Below are positions 9,410-18,530 of a DNA stretch of 64,000 nt, piece by piece. This stretch comes from Pseudomonadota bacterium. Its GTDB lineage: Bacteria > Cyanobacteriota > Vampirovibrionia > Obscuribacterales > Obscuribacteraceae. Location of the stretch: positions 1 to 64,000 of the forward strand of contig JAJPGY010000016.1 in assembly GCA_021325555.1 (NCBI GenBank), given 5' to 3'. Under the pieces are notes generated by a model. That model saw only the letters and a list, made by a program, of their open reading frames with translations, was not told where the DNA came from and did no database searches. Position 1 is the first letter of the stretch, and every line of letters begins with the position of its first letter. The position numbers and the translations under genes were made by a program.

Positions 9410-10282
9410 ATGACCGACATGCTAACCGTGATCGCCGGCGCCGTGACGCTCGGAGCCATTTACCTGGGTCTGGCACCACGGGTGGCGACACCGTTATATC
9501 GATCCATGCTCTTCCATCCGGACAGGTATCCGGCTGGAAATTACGACCTGGATTCGATCGAGGGCATCTCGCGCAAGGACGTGTTCTTCACCTCTGCCGA
9601 CGGGACAAGAATTCACGGCTGGTACTTTGCCCTGCCCGGCGCCGGCAAGACGATCCTTTTCCACCACGGCAACGCCGGCAACGTCAGCTCGCGCGCGCCC
9701 TTAATCCGGCTTTTGCTGCTGGCCGGCGCTTCCGTGCTCATCTATGACTATCGAGGCTACGGGCTAAGCGAAGGGATCCCCAGCGTGAAGGGAATCTGCG
9801 ATGACGGCTGCGCGGCCTTCGACTACCTGACCGAGGTCGAGGGCGTCAATCACGACGAGATCATAAATTACGGCGAATCGCTCGGGTGCGCCGTCGCCTG
9901 CCAGGTATGCACCGTGCGGCGCGGCTGCGCCTTGATCCTGCAATCCGGCTTCTCCTCGCTGCGCAAGATCGGGATCTCGGTCTGCCCCTGGGTGGCCATC
10001 TACCCGCGATTCCTTTTCCCGAAGCCCGACCTGGACAACATTCCCGTCCTCAAGGAGCACCACGACCCGCTCCTCATCTTGCACGGCGCCGACGACGAGG
10101 TGGTGCCGTTCCTGCACGGCAAGGAGATGTTTGCCGCGGCGGCCGAGCCCAAGCAGTTCGTGGAGCTGCCCGGCGCAGGACATAACGGCATTGCCGACCA
10201 GCAGCCGGAAGCCTACACAATGGCCATCAAGAGCTTTCTCGCCTCGCTGCCCAGAACCACCATGTGCCGGGAGTTGACCTGA
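9410..10282 (+). CDS. Membrane-anchored alpha/beta hydrolase (BEM46/ABHD13-like)
   Basis: A 290-residue alpha/beta hydrolase with one N-terminal hydrophobic helix (MLTVIAGAVTLGAIYLGLAP), then the sequence YRSMLFHPDRYP typical of the BEM46/ABHD13 group. Motifs are FHHGNAGN (oxyanion loop), YDYRGYGLSEG, the nucleophile elbow YGESLG, the acid region ILHGADDEVVP and the His in GAGHNG. The start is the ATG at 9410, 16 bp after the acetyltransferase stop, where the membrane helix begins. The family is usually a membrane-facing serine hydrolase; the substrate is unknown. Confidence 0.85.
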   Translation: MTDMLTVIAGAVTLGAIYLGLAPRVATPLYRSMLFHPDRYPAGNYDLDSIEGISRKDVFFTSADGTRIHGWYFALPGAGKTILFHHGNAGNVSSRAPLIRLLLLAGASVLIYDYRGYGLSEGIPSVKGICDDGCAAFDYLTEVEGVNHDEIINYGESLGCAVACQVCTVRRGCALILQSGFSSLRKIGISVCPWVAIYPRFLFPKPDLDNIPVLKEHHDPLLILHGADDEVVPFLHGKEMFAAAAEPKQFVELPGAGHNGIADQQPEAYTMAIKSFLASLPRTTMCRELT

Positions 10283-10406
10283 CCGGAACAGGCGGCTCTG
10301 AGCTCCAGCCCGCGCGATGACGCCGGATCTAGTCAAGCAGGAATCTCTGGGGCTCAGGTGATTCTGAAAAAATCTGGTCCAGGGGGTGGCTGGCAGGCCC
10401 TATGCT

Positions 10407-10530
10407 GTTTAACCAGAAAAGATAAAGGCGCCGGCGCTGGCCGGGAGCCTGGAGAAGCATGCCAGGCGGGCATTTCCCGCACATTTGAACTTTTTGGCTC
10501 GGGCTTGCGTTTAACCAAATAAGGTTAAAC
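10407..10530. promoter_or_regulatory. Repeated GTTTAACC operator-like sites
   Basis: A perfect inverted repeat GTTTAACC-(6 bp)-GGTTAAAC lies at 10509-10530, ending 28 bp before the start of the HTH regulator gene at 10559. A third identical half-site GTTTAACC occurs at 10407-10414. The placement suits an autoregulatory operator. The binding protein is inferred from proximity only. Confidence 0.5.
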
Positions 10531-10558
10531 AACTTAGCATGCAGGGGGGGAAGGGCCC

Positions 10559-11005
10559 ATGATTCAAAATTCACGGCAATACTTTCAGGCAAGACGGCGT
10601 CTGGGCAGATGGACGGCGCTGAAGAGCCGTCTGTCCAAAATGGCTGCGGACCTTTCGATCGACGATCGTGAACTGATGGCATTTATAGATGAGCGGATTA
10701 ACATTACTGCCAGAAGCCTGCGCGACTATCAAACTCTCCAGCGCCTTGATTTCGAGGGCATGGAGCTCCTGCGGCAGGTGGCCAGCTTCCCGGCAAGCCT
10801 CATTAAAGCCCGAATAGCGCTGGGGTGGACACAAACAGAGCTCGCGAAACGGATCGGACTGAAAGCACAACACGTTCACCGCTACGAGAAAAGCGGCTAC
10901 ACGTCGATAAAACTATCCAGGGCAATAGGAATTGCCCTTCTATTGCACGCGGCTCTGTCCGACAGGGCCGCGGCAGTGCAGGAGCTCGCCGACGGCCACC
11001 TCTGA
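10559..11005 (+). CDS. XRE-type helix-turn-helix regulator
   Basis: A 148-residue cytoplasmic protein. Its C-terminal part contains an XRE-like helix-turn-helix (IKARIALGWTQTELAKRIGL, then KAQHVHRYEKSGYTSIKLSR) around residues 80-130. The N-terminal ~75 residues are charged, with repeated helical segments, and resemble the N-terminal domain of some antitoxin-like regulators. No toxin gene is adjacent. GGGGGG lies 8 bases before the ATG as a ribosome-binding site. An inverted repeat just upstream is a good candidate for its own operator. Confidence 0.78.
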   Translation: MIQNSRQYFQARRRLGRWTALKSRLSKMAADLSIDDRELMAFIDERINITARSLRDYQTLQRLDFEGMELLRQVASFPASLIKARIALGWTQTELAKRIGLKAQHVHRYEKSGYTSIKLSRAIGIALLLHAALSDRAAAVQELADGHL

Positions 11006-11042
11006 CCTCCCGCCAGCCGGATCCACCCGGCCGGTATTGCCT

Positions 11043-13313
11043 CTAGGAGGCCTCACGCCGCCTGCGAATCAAATTGAGCGCGGAGCCGGCCTTGAACCAC
11101 TCGATCTGCTCGGCGTTCATCGTGTGCTTGACCTGGATCGCCTGGCTTGTCCCGTCATCGTGCTTGATCTGCACCTCGATCGGCTTGCCCGGCGCCAGCT
11201 TGTCCAGCCCGACTATGCTTATCCTGTCCTTCTCCTGAATCTTGTCGTAGTCGGCAGGGTCGCTGAAGGTAAGCGCCAGGATGCCTTGCTTGGTCAGGTT
11301 GGTTTCGTGAATGCGGGCGAAGCTCCTGGCGATAACAGCCTTGCAGCCCAGGTAGCGCGGGGACATGGCGGCGTGCTCGCGGCTCGAGCCCTCGCCATAG
11401 TTTCTGTCGCCCACGGCCACCCAGCCCAGGTGCTCGGCCTTGTAATGGCGCGCCACGGCCGTGAACGGCTTGCGCTCGCCGGTCAAAACATCCAGCCCGA
11501 CGCCGGTCTCCTGCGTGAAAGCATTGACGGCGCCGATGAACATGTTGTCGCTTATCTTGTCCAGGTGCCCGCGATAGCGCAGCCAGGCGCCGGCCGGCGA
11601 GATATGGTCGGTCGTGCACTTGCCGGCCGCCTTGAGCAGCACCGGCAGCCCGTGGTAGTCCTGGCCGTCCCAGGCCGGGAAAGGCTCGAGCAGCTGCAGC
11701 CGCTCGCTGTCCGGCAAAACCAGCACCTCAACCTCCTCGCCGTCCGCCGGCGGGGCGATGTAGCCTGAGTCCTCGCTGACGAACCCCCTGGCCGGCAGCT
11801 CCTCGGCACGCGGCGGGTCGAGCTTCACCGGCTGGCCGTCCGGTCCCGGCAGCGAGTCCGTGAGCGGGTTGAAGGTCAGCCTGCCGGCAAAAGCCAGGGC
11901 GGTGACGATCTCGGGGCTGCCGATGAAGGCCAGCGTCTCCGCGTTGCCGTCGTTGCGCCGGCGGAAATTGCGGTTGTAGGAGGTGAGGATGGAGTTGGTC
12001 TCGCCGGGGGCGATATCTTCCCTTTTCCACTGCCCGATGCAGGGGCCGCATGCGTTGGCGAGCACGGTACCGCCCATCTTCTCCAGCAGGTTCATCTGCC
12101 CGTCGCGCTTGATCGTCTGGTTGATCTGCTCGGATCCGGGCGTGATCAGGAAGCCGCACCTGGCCTTCAGACCGTGCTTGACGCCCTGCTCGGCCACGTG
12201 CGCGGCGCGATCCATGTCCTCGTTGGAGGAGTTGGTGCAGCTGCCGATCAGCGCCACCTTCAGCTCCTCGGGATAGCCCTTCTCCCTGACCTCGCCGGCC
12301 AGGCTGGAGATCGGGCGGGCGACATCGGGGGAGTGCGGGCCGACCACGTAAGGCTCCAGCCTGTCCAGGTCGATCTCCACAACCTGATCGTAGTATTTGT
12401 CGGGGTTGCGCGCAGTCTCCTCGTCGGCGGTCAGGTGCTCCCGGAACTTCTCCGCCAGGGTGGCCACGTCCGCCCGGCGCGTGGCGGCAAGATACCTGGA
12501 CATGCGGTCGTCGAAGGGGAAGATCGACGTTGTCGCCCCCAGCTCCGCTCCCATGTTGGTTATGGTCGCCTTGCCGGTGCAGCTAACCGACTTGGTGCCC
12601 GGACCGAAATACTCGATGATCGCCCCCGTGCCGCCGGCGACGGTGAGAATGCCGGCCAGGCGCAGGATGACGTCCTTGGGCGCCGTCCAGCCGTTGAGCG
12701 ACCCTTTCAGGTGGACACCGATAATCTTCGGCCAGCGGACGCCCCAGGGCTCCCCTGCCATCACATCCACGGCGTCGGCTCCGCCGACCCCGATGGCGAT
12801 CATGCCCAGCCCGCCGGCGTTGGGCGTGTGCGAGTCGGTGCCGATCATCATCCCGCCGGGAAAGGCGTAGTTCTCCAGGACGACCTGGTGGATGATGCCG
12901 GCCCCCGGCTTCCAGAAGCCGATGCCGTGCCTGGCCGAGGCCGTGCGCAGGAAATTGTAGACCTCGTCGTTCTCCAGAAGCGCGTCGGCCAGGTCCTTGT
13001 CGGCTCCCACCCGCGCCTGGATCAGGTGATCGCAGTGCACCGTCGAAGGCACGGCCACCTTCTTCAATTTTGCCTGCATGAACTGGAGAAGGGCCATCTG
13101 GGCGGTGGCGTCCTGCATGGCCACGCGGTCTGGCCTCAACAGAGCGTAGCTTTCGCCCCGCACCATGGCGCCTTCGTTCCACCTGTCCAGATGGCAAACC
13201 AGGATCTTCTCCGTCAGGGTCAACGCCCGCCCGAAGCGCTGGCGCGCCTCCTCAATCTTGCCGGGCATCTTTTCGTAGAGAGCCTTTATGTCTTCCAGAT
13301 TCAAGTGAGTCAT
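11043..13313 (-). CDS. Aconitate hydratase, mitochondrial-type
   Basis: Aconitase interconverts citrate and isocitrate with a [4Fe-4S] cluster. The 756-residue protein has the family order: HCDHLI, the substrate loop [21 protein letters not shown], cluster ligands in [10 protein letters not shown] and ACGPCIGQW, and the C-terminal swivel domain with [15 protein letters not shown]. Length and sequence suit the mitochondrial-type subfamily (about 750 residues) better than the longer AcnA/IRP or AcnB types. It stands alone on the minus strand, with a 130-bp gap to the phosphatase gene upstream. Together with sdhCAB it gives TCA-cycle steps in this window. Confidence 0.95.
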   Translation of the reverse strand: MTHLNLEDIKALYEKMPGKIEEARQRFGRALTLTEKILVCHLDRWNEGAMVRGESYALLRPDRVAMQDATAQMALLQFMQAKLKKVAVPSTVHCDHLIQARVGADKDLADALLENDEVYNFLRTASARHGIGFWKPGAGIIHQVVLENYAFPGGMMIGTDSHTPNAGGLGMIAIGVGGADAVDVMAGEPWGVRWPKIIGVHLKGSLNGWTAPKDVILRLAGILTVAGGTGAIIEYFGPGTKSVSCTGKATITNMGAELGATTSIFPFDDRMSRYLAATRRADVATLAEKFREHLTADEETARNPDKYYDQVVEIDLDRLEPYVVGPHSPDVARPISSLAGEVREKGYPEELKVALIGSCTNSSNEDMDRAAHVAEQGVKHGLKARCGFLITPGSEQINQTIKRDGQMNLLEKMGGTVLANACGPCIGQWKREDIAPGETNSILTSYNRNFRRRNDGNAETLAFIGSPEIVTALAFAGRLTFNPLTDSLPGPDGQPVKLDPPRAEELPARGFVSEDSGYIAPPADGEEVEVLVLPDSERLQLLEPFPAWDGQDYHGLPVLLKAAGKCTTDHISPAGAWLRYRGHLDKISDNMFIGAVNAFTQETGVGLDVLTGERKPFTAVARHYKAEHLGWVAVGDRNYGEGSSREHAAMSPRYLGCKAVIARSFARIHETNLTKQGILALTFSDPADYDKIQEKDRISIVGLDKLAPGKPIEVQIKHDDGTSQAIQVKHTMNAEQIEWFKAGSALNLIRRRREAS

Positions 13314-13450
13314 TGTGTCCTGTCTTCCCCTTCCCCATGAAAATCTTACCCGACCGATGAGCGCCCGAGCCCGTTTTGCGCCCCCATTGTCACCTTCTCT
13401 TTATTATCCGCAATCAGCCCGGCCCGCCTCTTAGCAACCGCTGCCTGCTA

Positions 13451-13996
13451 CTACTGGTGGTGCCCATGCGAGCCGCGCCCGCGCAGTTGCATCGCATAAT
13501 AGAAAAGCGCCCACTTGAAATGGTAGACCGGAATGAAGTGGAAGCCGCAGGCCTTCATCTCCCGATAGGCCAGCTCCGGGCTCCATCCCTGGCGCGCCAT
13601 GCGGAATATGGCGATGAACAGGCCGGTTCTGTCCGAGCCGTGCAGGCAATGGACGTAAATCGGCCGCCGCGCGTGATCGTCCAGCACGCAGAGAAACTGA
13701 TCCACGGAGCGGGCGCTGGGATAAGTCCAGTAGGTAAGCGGAATGCTCACGTAGTCGAAGCCGAACGCCGCCACCTGCAGGCGCTCCTCCTCAATGACAT
13801 CCGGGCGCCAGCGCAGGGAAACTATCGTCTTCACATGGAGCTCGCGCAGGAATCTCAGACCTTCCGGGTCCGGCTGCCCTCCGCGGTAGAGCCAGGACTC
13901 CACCTTCCGGAAATTCTTCATTGGCGCGGAAATGATCCTCTGCGAAGTGCTTAGCGCCTCATTGCAGGTTCGTTCGTCTTGTTTCGACTTATCCAC
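13451..13996 (-). CDS. Protein tyrosine / dual-specificity phosphatase
   Basis: A 181-residue phosphatase of the cysteine-dependent class. The active-site P-loop is HCLHGSDRTG (HCxxGxxRTG). The upstream N-terminal pattern FRKVESWLYRGGQPDPEGLRFLRELHVKTIVSLR is typical of small DSP-like phosphatases, and an Asp in the loop SIPLTYWTYPSARS region may be replaced. The frame opens with GTG at 13996 after AGGTAG; an internal ATG at 13921 (MKNFRKVE) would begin exactly at the domain and is a real alternative. There is no signal peptide. Its substrate could be phosphoprotein or a phospholipid or inositide. Confidence 0.85.
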   Translation of the reverse strand: MDKSKQDERTCNEALSTSQRIISAPMKNFRKVESWLYRGGQPDPEGLRFLRELHVKTIVSLRWRPDVIEEERLQVAAFGFDYVSIPLTYWTYPSARSVDQFLCVLDDHARRPIYVHCLHGSDRTGLFIAIFRMARQGWSPELAYREMKACGFHFIPVYHFKWALFYYAMQLRGRGSHGHHQ

Positions 13997-14040
13997 GCTC
14001 TACCTGCCATGCTCTTACAACCATCATTGTATGACAAGGT

Positions 14041-15729
14041 CTACTTGCGCCGGGAGATCCAGGAGGAAAGCCTGGAGATGACCGAGGAAGGCCCGGCACC
14101 GGCGCGGCCGGGCTTGCCGGCGGGCGGCACAGCTGGCTCCCTGGCGGCCGCGGTGCCTGCCCGCTGCTTAACAAAAGCGCGAAAATCGGTTTTCCTCTGC
14201 TCATCGCGCGAGATGAGGCAGGAGATGATCTCCTCCGGCGTGCAGGTGCCGTCCTCGACCAGCACGCGCCCCAGCGGCACCTTGTCGCTCAGGTGGCGTT
14301 CGACGGCGCGCTCCAGAGCCGGGCGCTCGATGACACCCTGCCTGAGAAGGACGTCGCCCAGGCGATCGCCCGGGCTGGCGGTCATCTGACGCCAGTGCCG
14401 CTGCACCTCGAGCGCTTGCCTGACATCGTCTTCCTTGCAGGCTCCCAGAGCCACCAGAATGCAGCCGATCCTCTGCCGGGCCGTCGACTGCATCTTGATC
14501 GCCTGCTCCAGCTGGTTTGCGTCGACCCGGCCTCTTTTCACCAGCAGGGCGCCCAGCTTCTCCACCCCGCTGCGGTAGTCCTCGCGGACCTGCCGCTGGG
14601 TCGCAAGCGCGATCTCGATGTCGTCGGCCGAGCACAACCTCAAAGAGATCAGCAGCTCCCCGAGCACCTGCCGGCCGCGCTCCTGAATGCGCAGCGCCTC
14701 CTCGAACTGCTGCCTGGTGATTGTGCCCACCTTCAACAGCCAGTGTCCCAGCCGCACATCGTCAATCTCGTCCTGAAAGCTGTGCCAGTCATTGGAGCGC
14801 TCGAAGTCCTCTATGTCGCGCTCGCTGCAGGCCCCCATCGATATGAGGATCCGCTGCAGGGAGTGGCGCCCGACCTTCTGACTGCGAATGGCATCCTCCA
14901 GATCCTGGCTGCTGATCACGCCCCGGCTCACCAGCAGCTGCCCGATGAGCGCCACCCCGGAGCCCACCACGCCGCGGATCTCCTTTTGCGCCCCCAGAGC
15001 CTGCTCGATGTCCTCCTGGCTGCAGGCGCCCATCGAGGTCAGGATCTCCCCGAGCGCTCGGCTGCCCTCACGCTTCATCTGCAAGGCACTTTCCAGATCG
15101 GTGCGGGTGACCTTGCCCATGGAGATGAGGATCTCGCCGGTGAGCTCCCACTCCTTGCGGGCAGCCATCGCCCGCATCTCCGGCGGATCGAGCCTGGAGA
15201 CCTGCCGCATGTCCATGCAGAGCCCGAGCAGGATCTCCCAGGCGCTCAGCCCCTGATTGATCAAGATCTGCCCGAACGTCTCGTTTCTGCCCCGCATGGC
15301 GATCACCCGCCGCAGATCCATCTCGGAGACCATGCCTGACTCGTACACCCTGAGCGCCATGTAGCGCTCAAACGGGTTGAGCAGGGCATCGAAGCTGGTC
15401 AGCTCCTGCAATTGCTCGACCAGAGAATCAATGGGCACCGCCTGCGGTTGGCTGTTCTTCACGCCCGTGGCGGCAACGGTGATCATCGACGCTTGATCGC
15501 CGTACTGAGGCTGCTTCCGCAGCTCACCGATCGTCAGCGAAGGGAACCAGTGGATGGCCGGAAAGGCAACCCGGGGGTTGATGGCCGCCAGCGAGGCGCC
15601 GGGCAGCTCGATGAAATATCCTCTCGGACCGACGAAATAACGATCCCCGGGCGCCGTCACGAAGGATAGCCAGGCATCGCGCTGGCGACACCACAGGCGA
15701 AGCAGGCATAACGGCAGAGGGTCGTTCAC
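14041..15729 (-). CDS. Tandem MshEN-like repeat protein (five 65-residue units), no ATPase
   Basis: This 562-residue protein contains eleven copies of a 24-residue motif of the form xxGxxLxxxGxxxxxxLxxxLxxQ. Copies begin at about residues 151, 196, 225, 261, 290, 326, 355, 391, 420, 456 and 485. From 196 on the spacing alternates exactly 29 and 36, so five units repeat every 65 residues, each with two motifs separated by five residues. That is the layout of the MshEN (GspE/PilB N-terminal) domain, which binds c-di-GMP in MshE. The best copies (RLGHWLLKVGTITRQQFEEA, RLGDVLLRQGVIERPALERA) keep the RLG start; others have lost Arg. No Walker motifs follow. Residues 1-150 are unrecognised, and the C-terminal 50 are Ala/Pro/Arg-rich. 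The start is GTG. A scaffold or c-di-GMP-responsive role is inferred. Confidence 0.8.
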   Translation of the reverse strand: MNDPLPLCLLRLWCRQRDAWLSFVTAPGDRYFVGPRGYFIELPGASLAAINPRVAFPAIHWFPSLTIGELRKQPQYGDQASMITVAATGVKNSQPQAVPIDSLVEQLQELTSFDALLNPFERYMALRVYESGMVSEMDLRRVIAMRGRNETFGQILINQGLSAWEILLGLCMDMRQVSRLDPPEMRAMAARKEWELTGEILISMGKVTRTDLESALQMKREGSRALGEILTSMGACSQEDIEQALGAQKEIRGVVGSGVALIGQLLVSRGVISSQDLEDAIRSQKVGRHSLQRILISMGACSERDIEDFERSNDWHSFQDEIDDVRLGHWLLKVGTITRQQFEEALRIQERGRQVLGELLISLRLCSADDIEIALATQRQVREDYRSGVEKLGALLVKRGRVDANQLEQAIKMQSTARQRIGCILVALGACKEDDVRQALEVQRHWRQMTASPGDRLGDVLLRQGVIERPALERAVERHLSDKVPLGRVLVEDGTCTPEEIISCLISRDEQRKTDFRAFVKQRAGTAAAREPAVPPAGKPGRAGAGPSSVISRLSSWISRRK

Positions 15730-15933
15730 AAGCTCGATCTACCCCAAAACCCGATGCGACTAAACTCCGGGTAGCGGGACAGGAAGCGCCTGTGCCGGTT
15801 CGCTTCAAGATGTATGTAACCGCTGGCGGCAGCGGGATGGCGCCCAGGCAAAGAGCCGGGCTGATCCGGAATGTCATAGAATGACGGGAAGGCGAATTTC
15901 GCAGATCTCCTTCCGGCACCCGAGCGCCCCTTC

Positions 15934-17181
15934 GTGACTGACCGCAAGCCAAGTATATACATTCCCACGCTCTATCTGGCGGAGGGATTGCCTTACGCGA
16001 TCGTGAACATGATGTCGGTCGTGTTTTTCAAGAGCCTGGGCGCCGGCAATGAGTTCATCGGGCTGACAAGCTTTCTTTATATACCGTGGGCGATCAAGCT
16101 CTTCTGGTCGCCGCTGGTTGACATCTATGGCAGCAGGCGCGGCTGGATTATCGGATCACAAGTGGTGCTCGCCGTGCTGATCGGGGCGTTGTCCTGTGCC
16201 TCGCTGGCGCCTCAGGCGATCTGGGCCGCCCTGTTTGTTTTTGCGGTGATCGCCCTGGCGTCCGCGACCCAGGATATCGCCATCGACGGATTTTACCTGG
16301 ACGCCCTGAAGCTGTCGGATCAAGCATTTTACGTCGGGGTGCGCAACGCCGCCTACAAGATCGCCTGGCTGGTCGGAGCCGGCGCCCTGGTTTTTCTGGC
16401 CGGAAAGCTGGGAGAATCGCTGGGCACGCAGCAGGGCTGGGCCGTCGCTTTCACCGCCTGCTCGGTCATGTTTGTCCTCGCCGCGCTATTCCACAGGATC
16501 TATCTTCCCCACCCGCAGGTCAGGAGAGCGGACAGCGGGCTTACCTGGTCGCTTTTCGTCCGAGTCTTCTCCACATATTTTCAGCAGGAGCGAATTGCGC
16601 CGATTGTCATCTACATTTTGATCTTCAGGCTGGGCGATGCGCTGATGCTGAAAATGGCGCAACCCTTTCTCCTGGACAGCCGCAGCAACGGCGGCCTGGC
16701 CGTGAGCACCGCCAATCTGGGGATCATCTACGGGGCTGCCGGCACGCTTGCCCTTCTGGCCGGCGGCATCGCCGGTGGCTGGCTGGTGGCGCGGGGCGGG
16801 TTGAAAAAATGGCTGTGGCCGACCGCGCTCATTCAGAACTCGGCGATCCTGCTTTACTGGGCGCTGGCCATCCTCAAGCCGGCGATAGGCTGGGTGGCGG
16901 CGGTAAACGCGGTCGAGCAGTTCTCATACGGGCTGGGCGTCTCGACCTACACCGTGTTCCTGCTCGGCACCGTGAAGCCGGAGTTCAAGGCCGCGCACTA
17001 CGCCACCGCAACCGCGCTCATGGCCCTGGGCATCATGCTTCCCGGCGCGGCAAGCGGTTTTCTTGCCCACAGCCTGGGCTACGCCAACTTCTTCCTGCTC
17101 AGCTTCTTTGCCTCCCTCCCCGGCATCGTCGCGATCTTCTTCCTGCCCCTGGATCGCCCCGGCGCGCCAGCGGACGGATAG
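15934..17181 (+). CDS. AmpG-like major facilitator permease
   Basis: A 415-residue membrane protein with about 12 hydrophobic helices. The start (LYLAEGLPYAIVNMMSVVFF, then IPWAIKLFWSPLVD) and the motif SATQDIAIDGFYLDAL are the signature of the AmpG/PAT branch of the MFS. This branch imports anhydro-muropeptides into the cytoplasm for cell-wall recycling; other members carry acetyl-CoA or siderophores. The gene begins with GTG at 15934 and has no clear Shine-Dalgarno sequence. It faces the MshEN-array gene divergently across about 200 bp. No ampD, nagZ or beta-lactamase gene is adjacent, so muropeptide specificity is family-based inference. Confidence 0.82.
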   Translation: MTDRKPSIYIPTLYLAEGLPYAIVNMMSVVFFKSLGAGNEFIGLTSFLYIPWAIKLFWSPLVDIYGSRRGWIIGSQVVLAVLIGALSCASLAPQAIWAALFVFAVIALASATQDIAIDGFYLDALKLSDQAFYVGVRNAAYKIAWLVGAGALVFLAGKLGESLGTQQGWAVAFTACSVMFVLAALFHRIYLPHPQVRRADSGLTWSLFVRVFSTYFQQERIAPIVIYILIFRLGDALMLKMAQPFLLDSRSNGGLAVSTANLGIIYGAAGTLALLAGGIAGGWLVARGGLKKWLWPTALIQNSAILLYWALAILKPAIGWVAAVNAVEQFSYGLGVSTYTVFLLGTVKPEFKAAHYATATALMALGIMLPGAASGFLAHSLGYANFFLLSFFASLPGIVAIFFLPLDRPGAPADG

Positions 17182-17218
17182 CTTTTTTCAATCACAGAGT
17201 CGGCTTCTGATGGACCCT

Positions 17219-17250
17219 CGGAACCGGGCGGGCATGCCCGCCCGGTTCCG
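17219..17250. repeat. 32-bp perfect palindrome downstream of AmpG-like gene
   Basis: Each arm is 16 bases (left arm starts CGGAACCGGGCGGGCA) with no loop, so the whole element is its own reverse complement. It lies 38 bp after the permease stop and 58 bp before a decayed aldo/keto reductase. No T-run follows on either side, so it is not a standard intrinsic terminator, though it could block polymerase or protect the mRNA 3-prime end. Confidence 0.8.
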
Positions 17251-17307
17251 GTTGATCGGGCAAGCGCGGCCGTGTAATATGCGGAATCTCGACGGGCGCG
17301 CGCACCG

Positions 17308-17772
17308 GTGCAGTACAGAAAACTCGGCAAATGGGGGATTCGCGTCAGCGAGGTGGCGCTGCGGAGCTGGCTGACCTGCGGCACCGCCGTAGACGAGAGG
17401 AGCTCGTCGGCCGGGCGATCAAGCCGCTGTCGCGCAAGCACGTAACCGAGCAATGCCACGCCAGCTTGAAACGCCTTCTCCCCGCTGGCCCAGGGCGTCC
17501 TCACCGGGAAATACAAGCCTGGGCAGGCGCCGCCTCCCGACAGTCGCGCCGCTAAAGACGGCCCCTGCATCTTCATGTTCAACCGCGGCTTCATGTCCGA
17601 CGCCACCCTGACGAAGGTTCAACAGCTGGCCGCCGTCGCCTCCGAGATCGGCCTGTCGATGCCGCAACTGGCACTGGCATGGTGCCTGCGCTTGCAAGGA
17701 ATGAGCAGCGTGGTGCCCGGCGCCACGCTGGGCCAGGACGCCCTTGCGCGCATCGAACAAATTCTCGCGTAA
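17308..17772 (+). pseudogene. Decayed aldo/keto reductase (beta-subunit type)
   Basis: Three pieces of one aldo/keto reductase can be read in order but not in one frame. The first, from a GTG at 17308, is VQYRKLGKWGIRVSEVALRSW ... GTAVDE, the family N-terminus. The second, around 17398-17445 in another frame, is EELVGRAIKPLSRKHV, which belongs about 30 residues further on. The third, from about 17475 to the stop at 17772, reads FSPLAQGVLTGKYKPG ... and continues into the normal C-terminus ending IEQILA. In-frame stops precede the third piece, and roughly half the usual ~320 codons, including the catalytic Asp/Tyr/Lys/His region, are deleted. The gene is non-functional; the C-terminal piece alone is unlikely to be made. 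Confidence 0.8.
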
Positions 17773-17858
17773 AGGCATCGACATACGGACGGGAGAACGC
17801 CGGGCTACGGTGGTACCATATTGCCGGAGCAACGCTCGCATTTTCGAAGGAGGAAGTT

Positions 17859-18503
17859 ATGGCCGTTAAAGTCAAAAAGGCGGTGTTGTGGAAACGCGAT
17901 CTGCAAAATCGGCCCGGCACCCTCGCCGAATCGCTAAAGCCGTTTGCCGATTCGAAATCCAACTTGCAGGTGGTCATGGGATACGCGTATCCCGGCGACC
18001 GGACCAGATCGGCTCTGGAGATCTATCCGGTGGAAAGTGCAAAGGCAACAGAGGCGGCCAGGTCGGTGGGACTGGAGCCCATGACGCACACCGAGTGCCT
18101 GCTCGTCGAAGGCGACGACAAGGTAGGGCTCGGCTACCAGATGTCAAAGGAGCTGGCGGACGCCGGCGTCAACATCTCCTTCGCCATCATCCAGGTAGTC
18201 GGCGGCAAATTCCTGGCCATCATGGGATTTGAATCCGCCGCCGACGCCGACAAGGCCGTTCCAATCCTCAAGAAAGTAGGCGGGGCAGCCAAGGTGGTCA
18301 AAGGCAAGAAGGCGGCGAAGAAAGCCGCCGCCCGCAAGCCGGCGAAAAAGGGCGCCGCCAGGAAGAAAGCCGCGGCCAGAAAAGGCGGCGCCAAAAAACC
18401 GGCAGCCAAGAAGAAAGCAGCCAAGAGACCGGCGGCCAAGAAATCCACCCGGGCGAAGGCCAAAAAGCCCGCGGCTCGCCAGAAAGCCGGGGGCAGGAAA
18501 TAA
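17859..18503 (+). CDS. ACT-domain protein with histone-H1-like Lys/Ala tail
   Basis: A 214-residue protein whose start (ATG at 17859) is set by AAGGAGGA seven bases upstream. Residues 1-145 form one or two ACT-like ligand-binding folds. The segments KAVLWKRDLQNRPGTLAESL and VGLGYQMSKELADAGVNISF each show the strand-helix pattern of amino-acid-binding regulatory domains. Residues 146-214 are almost only Lys, Ala, Arg, Pro and Gly in KKAAxK-type repeats, like the tails of bacterial histone-H1-like proteins, and should bind DNA or RNA non-specifically. The fusion suggests a nucleoid or RNA-associated protein that senses a small molecule; this is inference. An intrinsic terminator follows. Confidence 0.82.
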   Translation: MAVKVKKAVLWKRDLQNRPGTLAESLKPFADSKSNLQVVMGYAYPGDRTRSALEIYPVESAKATEAARSVGLEPMTHTECLLVEGDDKVGLGYQMSKELADAGVNISFAIIQVVGGKFLAIMGFESAADADKAVPILKKVGGAAKVVKGKKAAKKAAARKPAKKGAARKKAAARKGGAKKPAAKKKAAKRPAAKKSTRAKAKKPAARQKAGGRK

Positions 18504-18530
18504 AACGCGGGCGCAGCTCAGCGCGCCTGA

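Noticed and set aside
10559..11005. Toxin-antitoxin pair with the HTH gene
   Set aside because: Neighbouring genes are an alpha/beta hydrolase and aconitase; no toxin-like partner is present.
12174..13340. 388-codon open frame opposite aconitase
   Set aside because: Mirror of aconitase codons; no motif, no ribosome-binding site.
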